Shown piece after piece: positions 1-8,591 of a stretch of 64,000 nucleotides of DNA (within the stretch, counting starts at the first letter, position 1; every line of letters starts with the position of its first letter). The translations under genes were made by a program, and so were the position numbers. The notes beneath the pieces were generated by a model. The model was not told the origin of the DNA. It saw nothing but the letters and a program-made list of their open reading frames with translations, and ran no database searches. The stretch is from Deltaproteobacteria bacterium (GTDB lineage Bacteria; Myxococcota_A; UBA9160; UBA4427), in contig JADJOR010000011.1 of assembly GCA_016713665.1 (NCBI GenBank), forward strand, positions 124,001-188,000, written 5' to 3'.

Positions 1-222
1 GCTCAGGATGCCGCAGTAGCCCCAGACGAGGTCGACGGCGATCGCGAGCATCGCATAGCAGAAGTACTTGCCGAGCAGCGTGACCGTGAACGTGTCGACG
101 TGGAGCAGAGCCGTCTCGGGCAGGGCGAGATTGAGCACAGGCACGCCCAGCATCAGCGCCAGGAGCCCCAGCACGACGAGGCGATCGGTCCGCCCGAGCT
201 CCATCCGTTTCGAGAGCGGCAT
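1..222 (-). CDS. urtC: Urea ABC transporter permease UrtC (copy 1), N-terminal 74 residues, cut by window edge
   Basis: Branched-chain-type inner-membrane permease of the urea ABC importer, pairing with UrtB. Only the N-terminus is in the window: a short charged stretch, a first hydrophobic segment, then the family-typical LLGKYFCYAMLAIAVDLVWGY region leading to the GILS motif. I chose ATG at 222 because TGAGG lies about five bases upstream. A GTG at 231 that overlaps the urtB stop is the alternative. It follows urtB by a few bases in the same direction, so it belongs to the porin-urtA-urtB-urtC operon. It is a paralogue of the complete UrtC at 8591-9751. The ATPase genes of this copy, if any, lie beyond the left edge. 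Confidence 0.85.
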   Translation of the reverse strand, partial: MPLSKRMELGRTDRLVVLGLLALMLGVPVLNLALPETALLHVDTFTVTLLGKYFCYAMLAIAVDLVWGYCGILS

Positions 223-227
223 GATCC

Positions 228-1913
228 TCACGTCACCCCGGCAGAGCGCCCCTTCTGGGGGAACAATCCGCGGGGCCTTCTCTGGATGAACAGGATGATG
301 AAGACGAGCACGACGATCTTCGCGAGCACCGCGCCGGCGAAGGGCTCGAGGAACTTGTTCGCGATGCCGAGGCCGAGGCCCGCCACGAGGGTGCCCCAGA
401 GGTTCCCGACGCCGCCGAAGACGACGACCATGAAGGAGTCGACGATGTGGGCCTGACCGAGGTTCGGCCCCACGTTGGTCAGCTGGCTGAGCGCCACGCC
501 GGCGAGCCCCGCGACCCCCGATCCGAGCCCGAAGGTCACCGCGTCGATCCGCGAGCCGCGTACGCCCATCGCGCGCGCCATGTCCCGATTCTGGGCGACC
601 GCGCGGATCTGCAGCCCGAGCCCCGTCGCATGGAGCAGGCCGACGAGCGCCGCGAAGACCGCGATGCTGAACGCCACGATGAAGAGCCGGTTGTAGGTCA
701 GGGAGAGCGCGTCGTTCACGACCCATTGCCCGCTCATCCAGCCCGGCGTCTCGACCGCCCGATTGAGCGGCGAGAAGAGCGTCCGCACCGCCTGCTGCAG
801 GATCAGGCTGATGCCGAAGGTCGCGAGCAGCGTCTCGAGCGGTCGGCCGTAGAGGAACTGCACGACGCCCCGCTCGATCACGACACCGACCGCGCCGGAG
901 ACGAGGAACGCGCAGGGGATCGCGACGAAGATCGACGCGTCGATCGCGTCGGGCATCAGCTGCTGAACGCCCCAGGTCGTATAGGCCCCGAGCATCATGA
1001 GCTCGCCGTGGGCCATGTTGATCACGCCCATCACGCCGAAGGTGATCGCCAGGCCGATCGCCGCGAGCACGAGCACGAAGCCGAGCGAGAGACCGAAGAA
1101 GAGCGTCTCGACGAGCGCGAGTCCGCTGCGCTTGCGATCGATCGAGGCGATGGCCGCCTCCGCCGCCGCTCGAACGGCGCGCACCGCCTCCCCCTGCTCC
1201 GCCGGATCGCCCTGCGACCGCTCGATCAGCGCCGCGAGCGCATTGCGGACCTCGCCGTGGAGACTTCCGGCGAGCTCCCCGACCGCCCCGAGCTGGAGCT
1301 CCGGATCGTCGGACTCGAGCTCCGACAGCGCGAGCGCGACGCGCAGGGTCTCGCGGACGCCCGCGTCGCGCTCCTTCGAAAACGCCTCGCGCAGCAGCTC
1401 GAGCGTGCGCGGCGAGCGGTCGGCCATCATCGACTTCGCGGCGATCTCCCGGACCTCGGCGTCCGGCGACGCGAGCCGCAGGCGCGCGAGGGTGGTGCGC
1501 AGATCGGTGCGCATGCGATTGTTGACGATGATCTTCTTGAGCCCCGCCGCATCCGCGGCGTCGATCGCGAGGCCGGTCGCGGCGTCGAAGTAGGCGACGT
1601 CGTCGCCCTCGCCTTCGGCCCCGACGATCCGAGCGTCGGCAGCCCGCACGAAGAGGCGCGCGTCGAGCAGCGCCTCGAGGATCCGCGACACGCTCGGGTC
1701 CTCGCTCTCGGCGATCGCCGCGACCGCGGCGCCCTTCTCCCGGAAATCGCGGCTCGCGAGACCTGCGAGCGCGGCCTCGAGCCCCGCGTCCTCGGCGCGC
1801 ACGCTCCAGGACGGGATCGCGGCGAAGAAGATCGCCAGCACGAGCGCGTACACCCTTCTCCGCCGGCTCCGGACGATCGGCGATCCCACTCCCATCGCGT
1901 CGTCACTCTCCAT
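228..1913 (-). CDS. urtB: Urea ABC transporter permease UrtB (copy 1), long form with N-terminal extracytoplasmic domain
   Basis: Permease subunit of a urea importer, 561 residues. Residues about 18-40 look like a signal segment (ALVLAIFFAAIPSWSVRAED). About 220 helical, charged residues follow, with HEAT-like spacing (DPSVSRILEALLD, DPELQLGAVGELA). The membrane domain starts near residue 265 and carries the family signatures VMGVINMAHGELMMLGAY and VVFGGVGNLWGT. This long architecture is usual for UrtB. The second UrtB in this window (9770-10696) lacks the N-terminal domain. The gene sits 135 bases after urtA1, separated by a 12-bp hairpin, and a few bases before urtC. Function as a urea permease rests on family and operon context. 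Confidence 0.93.
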   Translation of the reverse strand: MESDDAMGVGSPIVRSRRRRVYALVLAIFFAAIPSWSVRAEDAGLEAALAGLASRDFREKGAAVAAIAESEDPSVSRILEALLDARLFVRAADARIVGAEGEGDDVAYFDAATGLAIDAADAAGLKKIIVNNRMRTDLRTTLARLRLASPDAEVREIAAKSMMADRSPRTLELLREAFSKERDAGVRETLRVALALSELESDDPELQLGAVGELAGSLHGEVRNALAALIERSQGDPAEQGEAVRAVRAAAEAAIASIDRKRSGLALVETLFFGLSLGFVLVLAAIGLAITFGVMGVINMAHGELMMLGAYTTWGVQQLMPDAIDASIFVAIPCAFLVSGAVGVVIERGVVQFLYGRPLETLLATFGISLILQQAVRTLFSPLNRAVETPGWMSGQWVVNDALSLTYNRLFIVAFSIAVFAALVGLLHATGLGLQIRAVAQNRDMARAMGVRGSRIDAVTFGLGSGVAGLAGVALSQLTNVGPNLGQAHIVDSFMVVVFGGVGNLWGTLVAGLGLGIANKFLEPFAGAVLAKIVVLVFIILFIQRRPRGLFPQKGRSAGVT

Positions 1914-2008
1914 CCGAGCTTCCCAACCCGGACCGTTCCCGACCCTTCACTGCCCGCACGTCGATCCCGGCACCGATCGACACGCCGAGCATCGCGGCCC
2001 TCGGCCCC

Positions 2009-2037
2009 GGGCGGCGGCGACCGGATCGCCGCCGCCC
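2009..2037 (-). other. Perfect 12-bp GC hairpin downstream of urtA1
   Basis: Arms at 2009-2020 and 2026-2037 are perfect reverse complements around a 5-base loop. The hairpin begins 11 bases after the urtA1 stop. No U-tract follows on the minus strand, so it is a poor intrinsic terminator. It more likely stabilises the urtA 3' end or partly attenuates read-through into urtB. That role is inference. Confidence 0.6.
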
Positions 2038-2048
2038 TGGCCTGCTCG

Positions 2049-3338
2049 TCAGAAGTTCTGACCCGAGCACTTCTTGGTCACGGTGTTGTAGTTGCCGCAG
2101 TTGAGCTTGGCCGTCCAGTCGGCCTCGATGATCTTGCTCTCCGGCAGGAAGTCCGACCACGCGTCGCCGGGCACGAGCCCCTCCGTCTCCCAGACCGTCG
2201 CGAACTGACCGTCCTCCTGGATCTCGCCGATCAGGACCGGCTTCGTGATGTGATGATTCGGCAGCATCTTCGAGGTCCCGCCCGAGAGATTCGGGGCTTC
2301 GACGCCGATGATCGCCTTCTGCACCGCCGTCGGGTCCGTCGACTTCGCGGCCTGGACGGCCTTGACCCACATGTTGAAGCCGATGTACGTCGCCTCCATC
2401 GGATCGTTCGTCACGCGCTTCGGGTTCTTGATGTACGCCTTCCAGGACTTGATGAACGCGTCGTTCACGGGAGCAGACACGCTCTGGAAGTAGTTCCAGG
2501 CCGCGAGGTGGCCGACGAGCGGCTTCGTGTCGATGCCCGAGAGCTCCTCCTCACCGACCGAGAACGCGACGACCGGGATGTCCTCGGCGGACACGCCCTG
2601 GTTGCCGAGCTCCTTGTAGAACGGGACGTTGGCGTCGCCGTTGATCGTCGAGACGACCGCCGTCTTCTTGCCCGTGCTCCCGAACTTCTTGATCTCCGAC
2701 ACGATGCTCTGCCAGTCGGAGTGTCCGAACGGCGTGTAGTTGATCAGGATGTCCGCCTGGGCCACGCCCTTCGACTTGAGATAGGCCTCGAGGATCTTGT
2801 TCGTCGTGCGCGGATAGACGTAGTCCGTCCCCGCCAGGACCCAGCGCTTGACCCCGATCTCGTTCATCAGGTAGTCGACCGCCGGAATCGCCTGCTGATT
2901 CGGCGCCGCACCCGTATAGAAGACGTTCTTCGAGGACTCCTCCCCTTCGTACTGAACCGGGTAGAAGAGCAGCCCGTTCAGCTCCTCGAAGACCGGCAGC
3001 ACCGACTTCCGGGACACCGACGTCCAGCACCCGAAGACGACGTCGACCTTGTCCTTGGCGAGCAGCTGCCGCGCCTTCTCGGCGAAGAGCGGCCAGTTCG
3101 ACGCCGGGTCGACGACGACCGCCTCGAGCTTCTTGCCGAGCAGCCCGCCCTTCTTGTTCTGTTCCTCCACCATCATGAGGACGGTGTCCTTCAGCGTCGT
3201 CTCGCTGATCGCCATCGTGCCCGAGAGCGAGTGCAGGACACCGACCTTGATGGTGTCTGCGGCGGCGGCCGGGAGGGCGGCGCAGAAGGCGATCCCCGTG
3301 ATCGCCAGCGACTTCTTCAACATTCGATGAATCTTCAT
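2049..3338 (-). CDS. urtA: Urea ABC transporter periplasmic substrate-binding protein UrtA (copy 1)
   Basis: Periplasmic binding protein of 429 residues that captures urea and delivers it to UrtBC. A Sec signal peptide (MLKKSLAITGIAFCAALPAAA) precedes the mature start at ADTIKVGVLHSLSGTMAISE, the hallmark of the UrtA/AmiC/FmdD group. Further signatures are VFGCWTSVSRKSVLPVFE, GLLFYPVQYEGEE and PRTTNKILEAYL. ATG 3338 has AGGAGT about seven bases upstream. It lies 74 bases after the porin stop, so the two are probably co-transcribed from the sigma-54 promoter at 4650-4665. It is clearly related to the protein at 10811-12052 but diverged, so the two binding proteins may prefer different small amides. 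Confidence 0.93.
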   Translation of the reverse strand: MKIHRMLKKSLAITGIAFCAALPAAAADTIKVGVLHSLSGTMAISETTLKDTVLMMVEEQNKKGGLLGKKLEAVVVDPASNWPLFAEKARQLLAKDKVDVVFGCWTSVSRKSVLPVFEELNGLLFYPVQYEGEESSKNVFYTGAAPNQQAIPAVDYLMNEIGVKRWVLAGTDYVYPRTTNKILEAYLKSKGVAQADILINYTPFGHSDWQSIVSEIKKFGSTGKKTAVVSTINGDANVPFYKELGNQGVSAEDIPVVAFSVGEEELSGIDTKPLVGHLAAWNYFQSVSAPVNDAFIKSWKAYIKNPKRVTNDPMEATYIGFNMWVKAVQAAKSTDPTAVQKAIIGVEAPNLSGGTSKMLPNHHITKPVLIGEIQEDGQFATVWETEGLVPGDAWSDFLPESKIIEADWTAKLNCGNYNTVTKKCSGQNF

Positions 3339-3412
3339 TGGATTCGGACTCCTGGATTGTGGGCCGTTCGGATGACGCTCGACTCTCGATTCGCACCCGA
3401 GAGAGCCGGCTC

Positions 3413-4609
3413 TCAGATCTGGACCTGGATGGCGAGCTTGATGGCGCTCACGTCGTCTCCGGTCGCCGTCGGCGCGTAGTTGAGCCCCTTGGTCGCGATG
3501 TCGCCGTACTGATAGAAGAGGGAGATGCGCGCGTTGTGGCCGTCGATCACGTAGTTGACGCCCGCCTCGTACTCCTCGCGATCGCTGCTCTCGTTGGCGT
3601 AGACCCCCGTGTATCGGAAATAGGGCTGGAACTGACCGATCCAGACCTTCGGCTCGAGCAGGAAGAGCCCGACCACCGAGAACGAGTCGCCGTCGAACAT
3701 CGTGAAGGCGTCGGGATCGGCGAAGGCCGCCACGTCGTAGTCGGCGTCGAAGAACTTGTACTCGCCGTTGAACGTGAAGACGCCCGCCCCCGAGATGACC
3801 TTCTCGAAGATCGCGTCGACCGAGAGGCCGAAGAAGTCGCCGGAGTTCGCGAGCGAGCCCGCCCCGTCCTCCTGGTACTGGAAGGCGGCCGCGAGCGTCA
3901 GGATGTCGCCGCCCGTCCCGTAGTAGGTCCCGCTCGTGTAGTAGCCGGGGTTCTTCTCGACGCTGAGGAAGTTGTAGGCGACCCGGCCCGCGAAGAGCGG
4001 GTTGTCGTCCTGGTTCGGCCCGGCGGTCGACGACGACTGGAGGCCCTGAAAGACGCCGAACACGTACTGGAACGCCCCTTCGGGCCCGAAGGCGCCCCAG
4101 ATGTTGACGCCCTGATCGCGCGCGTAGACGCCGGCGCCGCCCGCGCCGAAGTCGACCGAGAAGTCGGACGGGTAGAAGGGGGTCTTGTACGCGTCGAAGG
4201 TGCTCGAGTAGAAGGGACCGTTCAGCTCCTGCCGCTCGGCTGGGACCAGCAGGCGGCCGGCCCAGATGTTGAAGTACGGGCTGAGCTCGATCTTGGCCAC
4301 CGCATCGAGCAGCACGAACTCCTCGAGCGAGGAGTTCCCGCAGAACACGCATTCCGTGTTGAACTCGAACTTCACGTACTCGTGGACCTGGCCGTTGATG
4401 TAGATACGAGCGTTGTTGATGGTGAAGTCGTTGGTGAAGTCCGATCCGCTCGGGGCGGCGTCTTCGACCGCGGAGTACGCGGCACGTCCGCCGATCCCGA
4501 GACTGATCCATTTCGTTTCGTCGATCGAGATCTTCCCGCCGGCCTGAGCGGCCAGCGGCAGGACCAGCGAGAGCGCGAGAGCGACCGCGATGCCTTTTGT
4601 CTTCTTCAT
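3413..4609 (-). CDS. Outer-membrane porin, probably for urea/short amides (OprP/FmdC-like)
   Basis: Predicted 398-residue outer-membrane beta-barrel. A Lys-rich signal peptide (MKKTKGIAVALALSLVLPLA, cleavage after AQA) is followed by alternating aromatic/glycine strands such as ARIYINGQVHEYVKFEFNTE and RFRYTGVYANE-like segments, ending in a strand rich in alternating hydrophobics (IKLAIQVQI). It resembles phosphate-selective porin-type proteins. An outer-membrane porin (FmdC) co-regulated with amide/urea uptake is known from Methylophilus, and the position upstream of urtA supports the same role here. ATG 4609 is preceded by GAGGAA. A perfect sigma-54 promoter lies about 40 bases further upstream. 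Substrate preference is inference. Confidence 0.85.
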   Translation of the reverse strand: MKKTKGIAVALALSLVLPLAAQAGGKISIDETKWISLGIGGRAAYSAVEDAAPSGSDFTNDFTINNARIYINGQVHEYVKFEFNTECVFCGNSSLEEFVLLDAVAKIELSPYFNIWAGRLLVPAERQELNGPFYSSTFDAYKTPFYPSDFSVDFGAGGAGVYARDQGVNIWGAFGPEGAFQYVFGVFQGLQSSSTAGPNQDDNPLFAGRVAYNFLSVEKNPGYYTSGTYYGTGGDILTLAAAFQYQEDGAGSLANSGDFFGLSVDAIFEKVISGAGVFTFNGEYKFFDADYDVAAFADPDAFTMFDGDSFSVVGLFLLEPKVWIGQFQPYFRYTGVYANESSDREEYEAGVNYVIDGHNARISLFYQYGDIATKGLNYAPTATGDDVSAIKLAIQVQI

Positions 4610-5060
4610 TTCTTCCTCTGGGTTGGTGGACCGAGCCACCGCATAACAGAGCAAGCGACGTGCCAGCTCGGCTCGCGACGCTCCCGTCGAACCCAGGCCA
4701 TCGCCGTGACGGATCGGCGACGCCCGGAGCCCGGATCGGGTCGAGAGTGCACATTTCTCCGGCAGCGGACCGGCGCTCTGCTGGGCAGGAGCCGGCGCTT
4801 CGATTCCGCGGACGGCGCGCGTTCGTTAGGCTGACGTCGGTCCGGCTCGCGAGGGCGCGATGCGTCGACGAAGTGCGAGAGCGCGCAGTGAGGACGGCGG
4901 CCATCGGACGCGCAGATCCGTCGAGGACGGCGGCGCTTCCGGACACACGTGCGCAAGCGGGCCGAGCCCGGGCAAACGCCTGCCCGAGCGAGCCCGAGGA
5001 CTCACGAATGGGAGAGGATCGGGTCGCATCCGGTCGTGGGCGGTGAGCGCCCTGCCCGAC
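4610..5060. other. 451-bp intergenic region upstream of the porin operon
   Basis: It lies between the porin start and the lipoprotein stop, both on the minus strand. It contains the sigma-54 promoter at 4650-4665. The rest is GC-rich and shows no protein-like reading frame with a ribosome site, only short shadow frames. Its length leaves room for upstream enhancer sites. Confidence 0.6.
4650..4665 (-). promoter_or_regulatory. Sigma-54 (RpoN) -24/-12 promoter of the porin-urtA-urtB-urtC operon
   Basis: The minus strand reads TGGCACGTCGCTTGCT, an exact match to the RpoN consensus TGGCACG-N4-TTGCW with GG-N10-GC spacing. The predicted start of transcription is near 4638, giving a leader of about 30 bases before the porin ATG at 4609. 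It implies activation by an NtrC-type enhancer-binding protein under nitrogen limitation. I could not pick out a convincing enhancer site. Confidence 0.85.
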
Positions 5061-5288
5061 TCAGCGCGACGCCGGTGCCCAGTCGAGCGCGCCCTCCGTC
5101 CGGGCGAGGTGATAGCCCCGTTCGGTCATGCAGGCGTCGTAGGCCGCGTCGTCTTCGGCCTGCTCTCGACAGGCGACCTCGTCGCGCTGGATGTCCCCGG
5201 GCGAGGCCCCCGCCTTGAAGACCACGTCGGCGCAACCGGTGAGAGCGAGCGGGAGCAGGACGAAGGAGAGGATCGAGGAGAGTTTCAC
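5061..5288 (-). CDS. Small lipoprotein of unknown function
   Basis: A 75-residue protein with a bacterial lipoprotein signal: a short positive start, hydrophobic ILSFVLLPLA, and lipobox LTGC. The mature part is small and contains two further cysteines (EVACREQAE and YDACMTERGY) that could pair. Such short Cys-paired lipoproteins are common and uncharacterised. I chose GTG 5288 because GGAGG sits four bases upstream and it places the signal at the N-terminus. It is the last gene of the fmd unit, following fmdB after a strong hairpin, so its transcription may be reduced relative to fmdB. No function is assigned. Confidence 0.7.
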   Translation of the reverse strand: MKLSSILSFVLLPLALTGCADVVFKAGASPGDIQRDEVACREQAEDDAAYDACMTERGYHLARTEGALDWAPASR

Positions 5289-5358
5289 GGGGCCTCCGAT
5301 GGGCATCGATTCCGATTCGGGCTCCGGGTCGCGCACATCGCGCCCGGGCATTCGCAAT

Positions 5359-5402
5359 CGGCGGGCTCCAGTCGCTGCGTTCCGGACGACTGGAGCCCGC
5401 CG
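5359..5402 (-). other. Perfect 16-bp hairpin between fmdB and the small lipoprotein gene
   Basis: Arms 5359-5374 and 5387-5402 are perfectly complementary with a 12-base loop. The stem starts 14 bases after the fmdB stop. No U-run follows in either direction, so classic Rho-independent termination is doubtful. An mRNA 3'-end stabiliser or partial terminator is more likely. A second, 6-bp stem overlaps the fmdB stop (5407-5426). Confidence 0.6.
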
Positions 5403-5416
5403 TGCGCTCCCACCCA

Positions 5417-5716
5417 TCAGTGGGAGAGCATCCAGGGTCTACCTCCGGCGACCCGACCCGCTCGGGCCGGATGGGCATGGGCGCCCGAAGGCGAGGCCGG
5501 CGCACGGACGCGACGCGGCCGCTCCGCGCTCGACTCGGCGCGTCGATGCGCCGCGCGCAGCGCGCTCGAGCAGCCCGAGACGGCCGGCGCCGTGCGGATC
5601 ACGCGCGGCGAGAGCCGCCGGCATTCGGGACAGGCCTGCTCGCGGCGGTAGTCCGCGATCGGGGCCAGGAACGTGAAGTCGCCGCAGCGACCGCATTCGT
5701 ATTCGTAGACGGGCAT
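5417..5716 (-). CDS. fmdB: FmdB family zinc-ribbon protein
   Basis: A 99-residue FmdB/CxxC_CXXC_SSSS family protein. The start MPVYEYECGRCG is diagnostic: an N-terminal zinc ribbon with CGRC near residue 8 and CPEC near residue 29, expected to bind one zinc ion. The C-terminal part is Arg/Pro-rich and poorly ordered. FmdB was named as a putative regulator of formamidase in Methylophilus, but its molecular role is not firmly established. ATG 5716 has GAAGGAG upstream. It directly follows fmdA, with a 124-base gap holding a 20-bp tandem repeat. Confidence 0.85.
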   Translation of the reverse strand: MPVYEYECGRCGDFTFLAPIADYRREQACPECRRLSPRVIRTAPAVSGCSSALRAAHRRAESSAERPRRVRAPASPSGAHAHPARAGRVAGGRPWMLSH

Positions 5717-5740
5717 CCTCGACTCTCCTTCGGCTCTTCG

Positions 5741-5780
5741 CCTTCGCCTTCGCCTCTTCACCTTCGCCTTCGCCTCTTCG
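5741..5780. repeat. 20-bp tandem duplication in the fmdA-fmdB gap
   Basis: Two adjacent 20-bp units (5741-5760 and 5761-5780) are identical except for the last base. Each is itself built from CTTCGC hexamers. On the transcribed strand this gives a purine-rich GAAGG tract about 25 bases upstream of fmdB. It could arise by slippage and could offer extra ribosome-binding sequence. Confidence 0.7.
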
Positions 5781-5840
5781 ACTCCGCTCCGGTCCGCGCC
5801 GCAGCCGCGTGGCACGCGGCCGCGGCGGGCCGTTCGCCGC

Positions 5841-7070
5841 TCAGCGATCGGGCGAGAGCGGGACGTCGACGTCGCCCTTCACGTGGCGGATCGGTCCGTC
5901 GACGCTCGGGTGGATGTCGAACTCGAAGACCTCGGTCGGAAGCCACAACGTCGCGCAGGCGTTCGGGATGTCGACGACGCCGCTGATGTGGCCCTGGCAG
6001 GGCGCGGTGCCGATGATCCCGTAGGCCTGGGCGCCGGAATAGCCGAACTTCTTGAGGTACTCGATCGCGTTCAGGCAGGCCTGGCGATAGGCGATGTGGA
6101 CGTCGAGGTAGTGCTGCTTGCCCTTCTCGTCGACCGAGATGCCCTCGAAGATCAGGTAGTCCTTGTAGTTCGGCGTGATCGGCGACGGTTTGAAGATCGG
6201 GTTCTTGATGCCGTACTTGGCCATGCCGCCCTTGATCAGCGAGACCTTGAGATGGATCCAGCCCGCCATCTCGATGGCCCCGCAGAACGTGATCTCGCCG
6301 TCTCCCTGGCTGAAATGGATGTCGCCCATCGAGAGCCCGCCGCCCTTCACGTAGACCGGGAAGAAGCAGCGCGATCCCCGCGACAGATCCTTGATGTCGC
6401 AGTTGCCGCCGTGCTCGCGCGGCGGGACGGTGCGCGCGCCTTCGCTCGCCGCCTTCGTGACCCCCGAGCCGGCGAGTCGGCCCATGTGGGCGGTCTCGGC
6501 GTAGGGCAAGGTCGCGAGCGCGGGAACGCGAGCCGGGTCGGTGTCGAAGAGGGCCTTCTCGCGGACGTTCCATTCCTGGAGCAGCTCGGCCGAGGGCAGG
6601 CAGCCGATCAGGCCCGGATGGACGAGGCCCGCGAAGCGCACGCCGGGGATGTGGCGCGACTTCGTGAACATGCCCTCGAGATCCCAGATCGACTTCTGGG
6701 CCTCCGGGAAGTGGTCGGTCAGGAATCCGCCGCCGTTCTGCTTCGAGAAGAAGCCGTTGAAGCCCCAGAGACTGTCGGGCAGCGCGCCGAGGTCGAGGAA
6801 GTCGACGACCAGCAGGTCGCCGGGCTCCGCGCCGTTCACGCCGATCGGACCGGAGAGGAAGTGGACCTGCGAGAGATCGACGTCCCGGACGTCGTCGGCG
6901 CAGTCGTTGTTCGCGATCTGGCCGCCCGTCCAGTCGAAGCACTCGACGATGAAGTCGTCGCCGGGATCGACCATGGCGACCATCGGGATGTCGGGGTGCC
7001 AGCGGTTGTGGATGGTGTCGTGGTCGTAGGGCGACTTCGACAGGTCGATCTGGATGAGCTTTCGGGTCAT
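5841..7070 (-). CDS. fmdA: Formamidase (acetamidase/formamidase family)
   Basis: A cytoplasmic hydrolase of 409 residues that converts formamide to formate and ammonia. Family marks include FDWTGGQIANNDC near residue 46, GDLLVVDFLDLG, REHGGNCDIKDLSRGS, VKGGGLSMGDIHFSQGDGEI near residue 250 and TAPCQGHISGVVDIPNA near the C-terminus. Length is normal for FmdA. ATG 7070 is preceded by GAACCTCGAAAGGAAAAGCC, so AAAGGA serves as ribosome site. It follows urtE by 51 bases within the fmd/urt2 operon, which suggests that the upstream ABC system brings in formamide and other short amides, urea included. Confidence 0.95.
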   Translation of the reverse strand: MTRKLIQIDLSKSPYDHDTIHNRWHPDIPMVAMVDPGDDFIVECFDWTGGQIANNDCADDVRDVDLSQVHFLSGPIGVNGAEPGDLLVVDFLDLGALPDSLWGFNGFFSKQNGGGFLTDHFPEAQKSIWDLEGMFTKSRHIPGVRFAGLVHPGLIGCLPSAELLQEWNVREKALFDTDPARVPALATLPYAETAHMGRLAGSGVTKAASEGARTVPPREHGGNCDIKDLSRGSRCFFPVYVKGGGLSMGDIHFSQGDGEITFCGAIEMAGWIHLKVSLIKGGMAKYGIKNPIFKPSPITPNYKDYLIFEGISVDEKGKQHYLDVHIAYRQACLNAIEYLKKFGYSGAQAYGIIGTAPCQGHISGVVDIPNACATLWLPTEVFEFDIHPSVDGPIRHVKGDVDVPLSPDR

Positions 7071-7121
7071 GGCTTTTCCTTTCGAGGTTCTCTTGGGTGT
7101 GGCGGGCCGGGCGGACGCGAA

Positions 7122-7811
7122 TCAGACGGCGAGCAGCGACGAGACCTTCTGCTCGTCGACCTCGGCACGGGTGGCTTCGAGGACGAGACGACCGTTCTCG
7201 ATCACGACGACGCGATCGGCGACGTCGAGGGCAAAGCGCAGGACCTGCTCGGAGACGAGGATCCCGAGACCGCGCTCGTCGCGGATGCGGCGCAGCACGC
7301 GGCCGAGCTCCTGGATGATCGACGGCTGGATGCCGTCGGTCGGCTCGTCGAGCAGCAGATAGGCCGGCTGCGTCGCGAGCGCCCGCGCGATCGCGAGCTG
7401 CTGCTGCTGGCCACCGGACAGGTTGCCCCCGCGCCGGTCGGCCATCTCGCGAAGGACCGGAAAGAGCGCGTAGACGTCCTCGGGGATCGTCTTGTCGGCG
7501 ACCGACGCGAGACCGACCTCGATGTTCTCGCGGACGCTGAGCGTGCCGAAGATCATCCGGCCCTGCGGCACGTAGCCGAGGCCCGCCGCGACGCGCTCGA
7601 AGGTCTTCATCTCGCCGAGCTCGCGTCCGTCGAGGCCGATGCGACCGGCCATCACCGTCGCGATCCCCATCAGCGCGCGCATCAGCGTCGACTTGCCCAT
7701 CCCGTTGCGCCCGAGGACCGCGACGATCTCCCCCGGCGCGACGGCGAGGTCGACGCCGTGGAGCACCTGGCTCTTCCCGTAGCCCGCACACAATCCCTGG
7801 ATCTCGAGCAT
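7122..7811 (-). CDS. urtE: Urea/amide ABC transporter ATP-binding protein UrtE
   Basis: A 229-residue LivF-type ATPase. Walker A is GRNGMGKST near residue 35, the signature is LSGGQQQQLAIARAL near residue 134, and Walker B is YLLLDEPTDGI. The start MLEIQGLCAGYGKSQVLHGV is typical of UrtE. It forms a heterodimer with UrtD that powers the UrtB2/UrtC2 permease. It lies 27 bases after urtD in the same operon. Only one UrtD/UrtE pair is visible in the window. It may serve this transporter alone or be shared with the copy at the left edge. Confidence 0.93.
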   Translation of the reverse strand: MLEIQGLCAGYGKSQVLHGVDLAVAPGEIVAVLGRNGMGKSTLMRALMGIATVMAGRIGLDGRELGEMKTFERVAAGLGYVPQGRMIFGTLSVRENIEVGLASVADKTIPEDVYALFPVLREMADRRGGNLSGGQQQQLAIARALATQPAYLLLDEPTDGIQPSIIQELGRVLRRIRDERGLGILVSEQVLRFALDVADRVVVIENGRLVLEATRAEVDEQKVSSLLAV

Positions 7812-7838
7812 GCGCTTCTTCCTCTGCTGCCCCGGCGC

Positions 7839-8591
7839 TCAGTGGCCGAGGTAGACCTCGACGACGCGGGGATCGGCCTTGATCTCGTCCATCGAGCCCT
7901 CCGCCAGGATCCTTCCCTGGTGGAGCACCGTGACCTTGTGCGCGATGTCCTCGACGAAGCCCATGTCGTGCTCGATCACGAGCACCGAGCGCCCCTTCGT
8001 GATCGTCTGCAGCAACGCGGCCGTCTTCTTGCGCTCGGAGGGGCTCATGCCGGCGACGGGCTCGTCGAGCATCAAGAGTTCCGGGTCCTGGATCAGCAGC
8101 ATGCCGATCTCGAGCCACTGCTTCTGACCATGGGAGAGGAGTCCCGACGGTTCGTGGAGCACGTCGGCGAGGAAGACGGTCTCGGCGATCTCCTCGATCC
8201 GCTCGAGGATCGCCTTCGTCTTGCGGAAGGTGAGCGCGCCGAAGACCGAGCGCCCGGCGGGATACGAGATCTCGAGGTTCTCGAAGACCGTGAGGTCCTC
8301 GTAGATCGTGGGATTCTGGAACTTGCGCCCCACCCCCGCGTGGACGATCTGATGCTCCTTGAGCGCCGTCAGCTCGTGGTCCTTGAACCAGACCTGCCCC
8401 GCCGAAGCGCGGGTCCGGCCGCAGATCAGGTCGAGCACCGTCGTCTTCCCGGCCCCGTTCGGCCCGATGATGACCCGGATCTCCTCCTCGTCGACGTAGA
8501 AGGTCAGATCGTCGACGGCCTTGAAGCCGTCGAAGGAGACGGTCAGCCCTTCGACGTTCAGCAGGTAGTTCGAGGGACGTGAAGACGGCAT
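7839..8591 (-). CDS. urtD: Urea/amide ABC transporter ATP-binding protein UrtD
   Basis: A 250-residue LivG-type ATPase, the partner of UrtE. It shows Walker A GPNGAGKTTVLDLICG near residue 43, signature LSHGQKQWLEIGMLL and Walker B LLMLDEPVAGM. The ATG shares a base with the urtC stop (TGATG), indicating translational coupling. The C-terminal DPRVVEVYLGH matches the usual UrtD ending. The protein is expected at the cytoplasmic face of the membrane. Confidence 0.93.
   Translation of the reverse strand: MPSSRPSNYLLNVEGLTVSFDGFKAVDDLTFYVDEEEIRVIIGPNGAGKTTVLDLICGRTRASAGQVWFKDHELTALKEHQIVHAGVGRKFQNPTIYEDLTVFENLEISYPAGRSVFGALTFRKTKAILERIEEIAETVFLADVLHEPSGLLSHGQKQWLEIGMLLIQDPELLMLDEPVAGMSPSERKKTAALLQTITKGRSVLVIEHDMGFVEDIAHKVTVLHQGRILAEGSMDEIKADPRVVEVYLGH

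Noticed and set aside
2009..2037. Hairpin after urtA1 as an intrinsic terminator
   Set aside because: No U-tract follows on the transcribed strand and urtB/urtC continue in the same direction, so full termination is unlikely.
447..3479. Very long plus-strand open frame across the urt genes
   Set aside because: It is antisense to urtB and urtA, reads as Arg/Glu/Asp-rich low-complexity protein, and exists only because high GC removes stop codons. Similar shadows opposite most genes were discarded.
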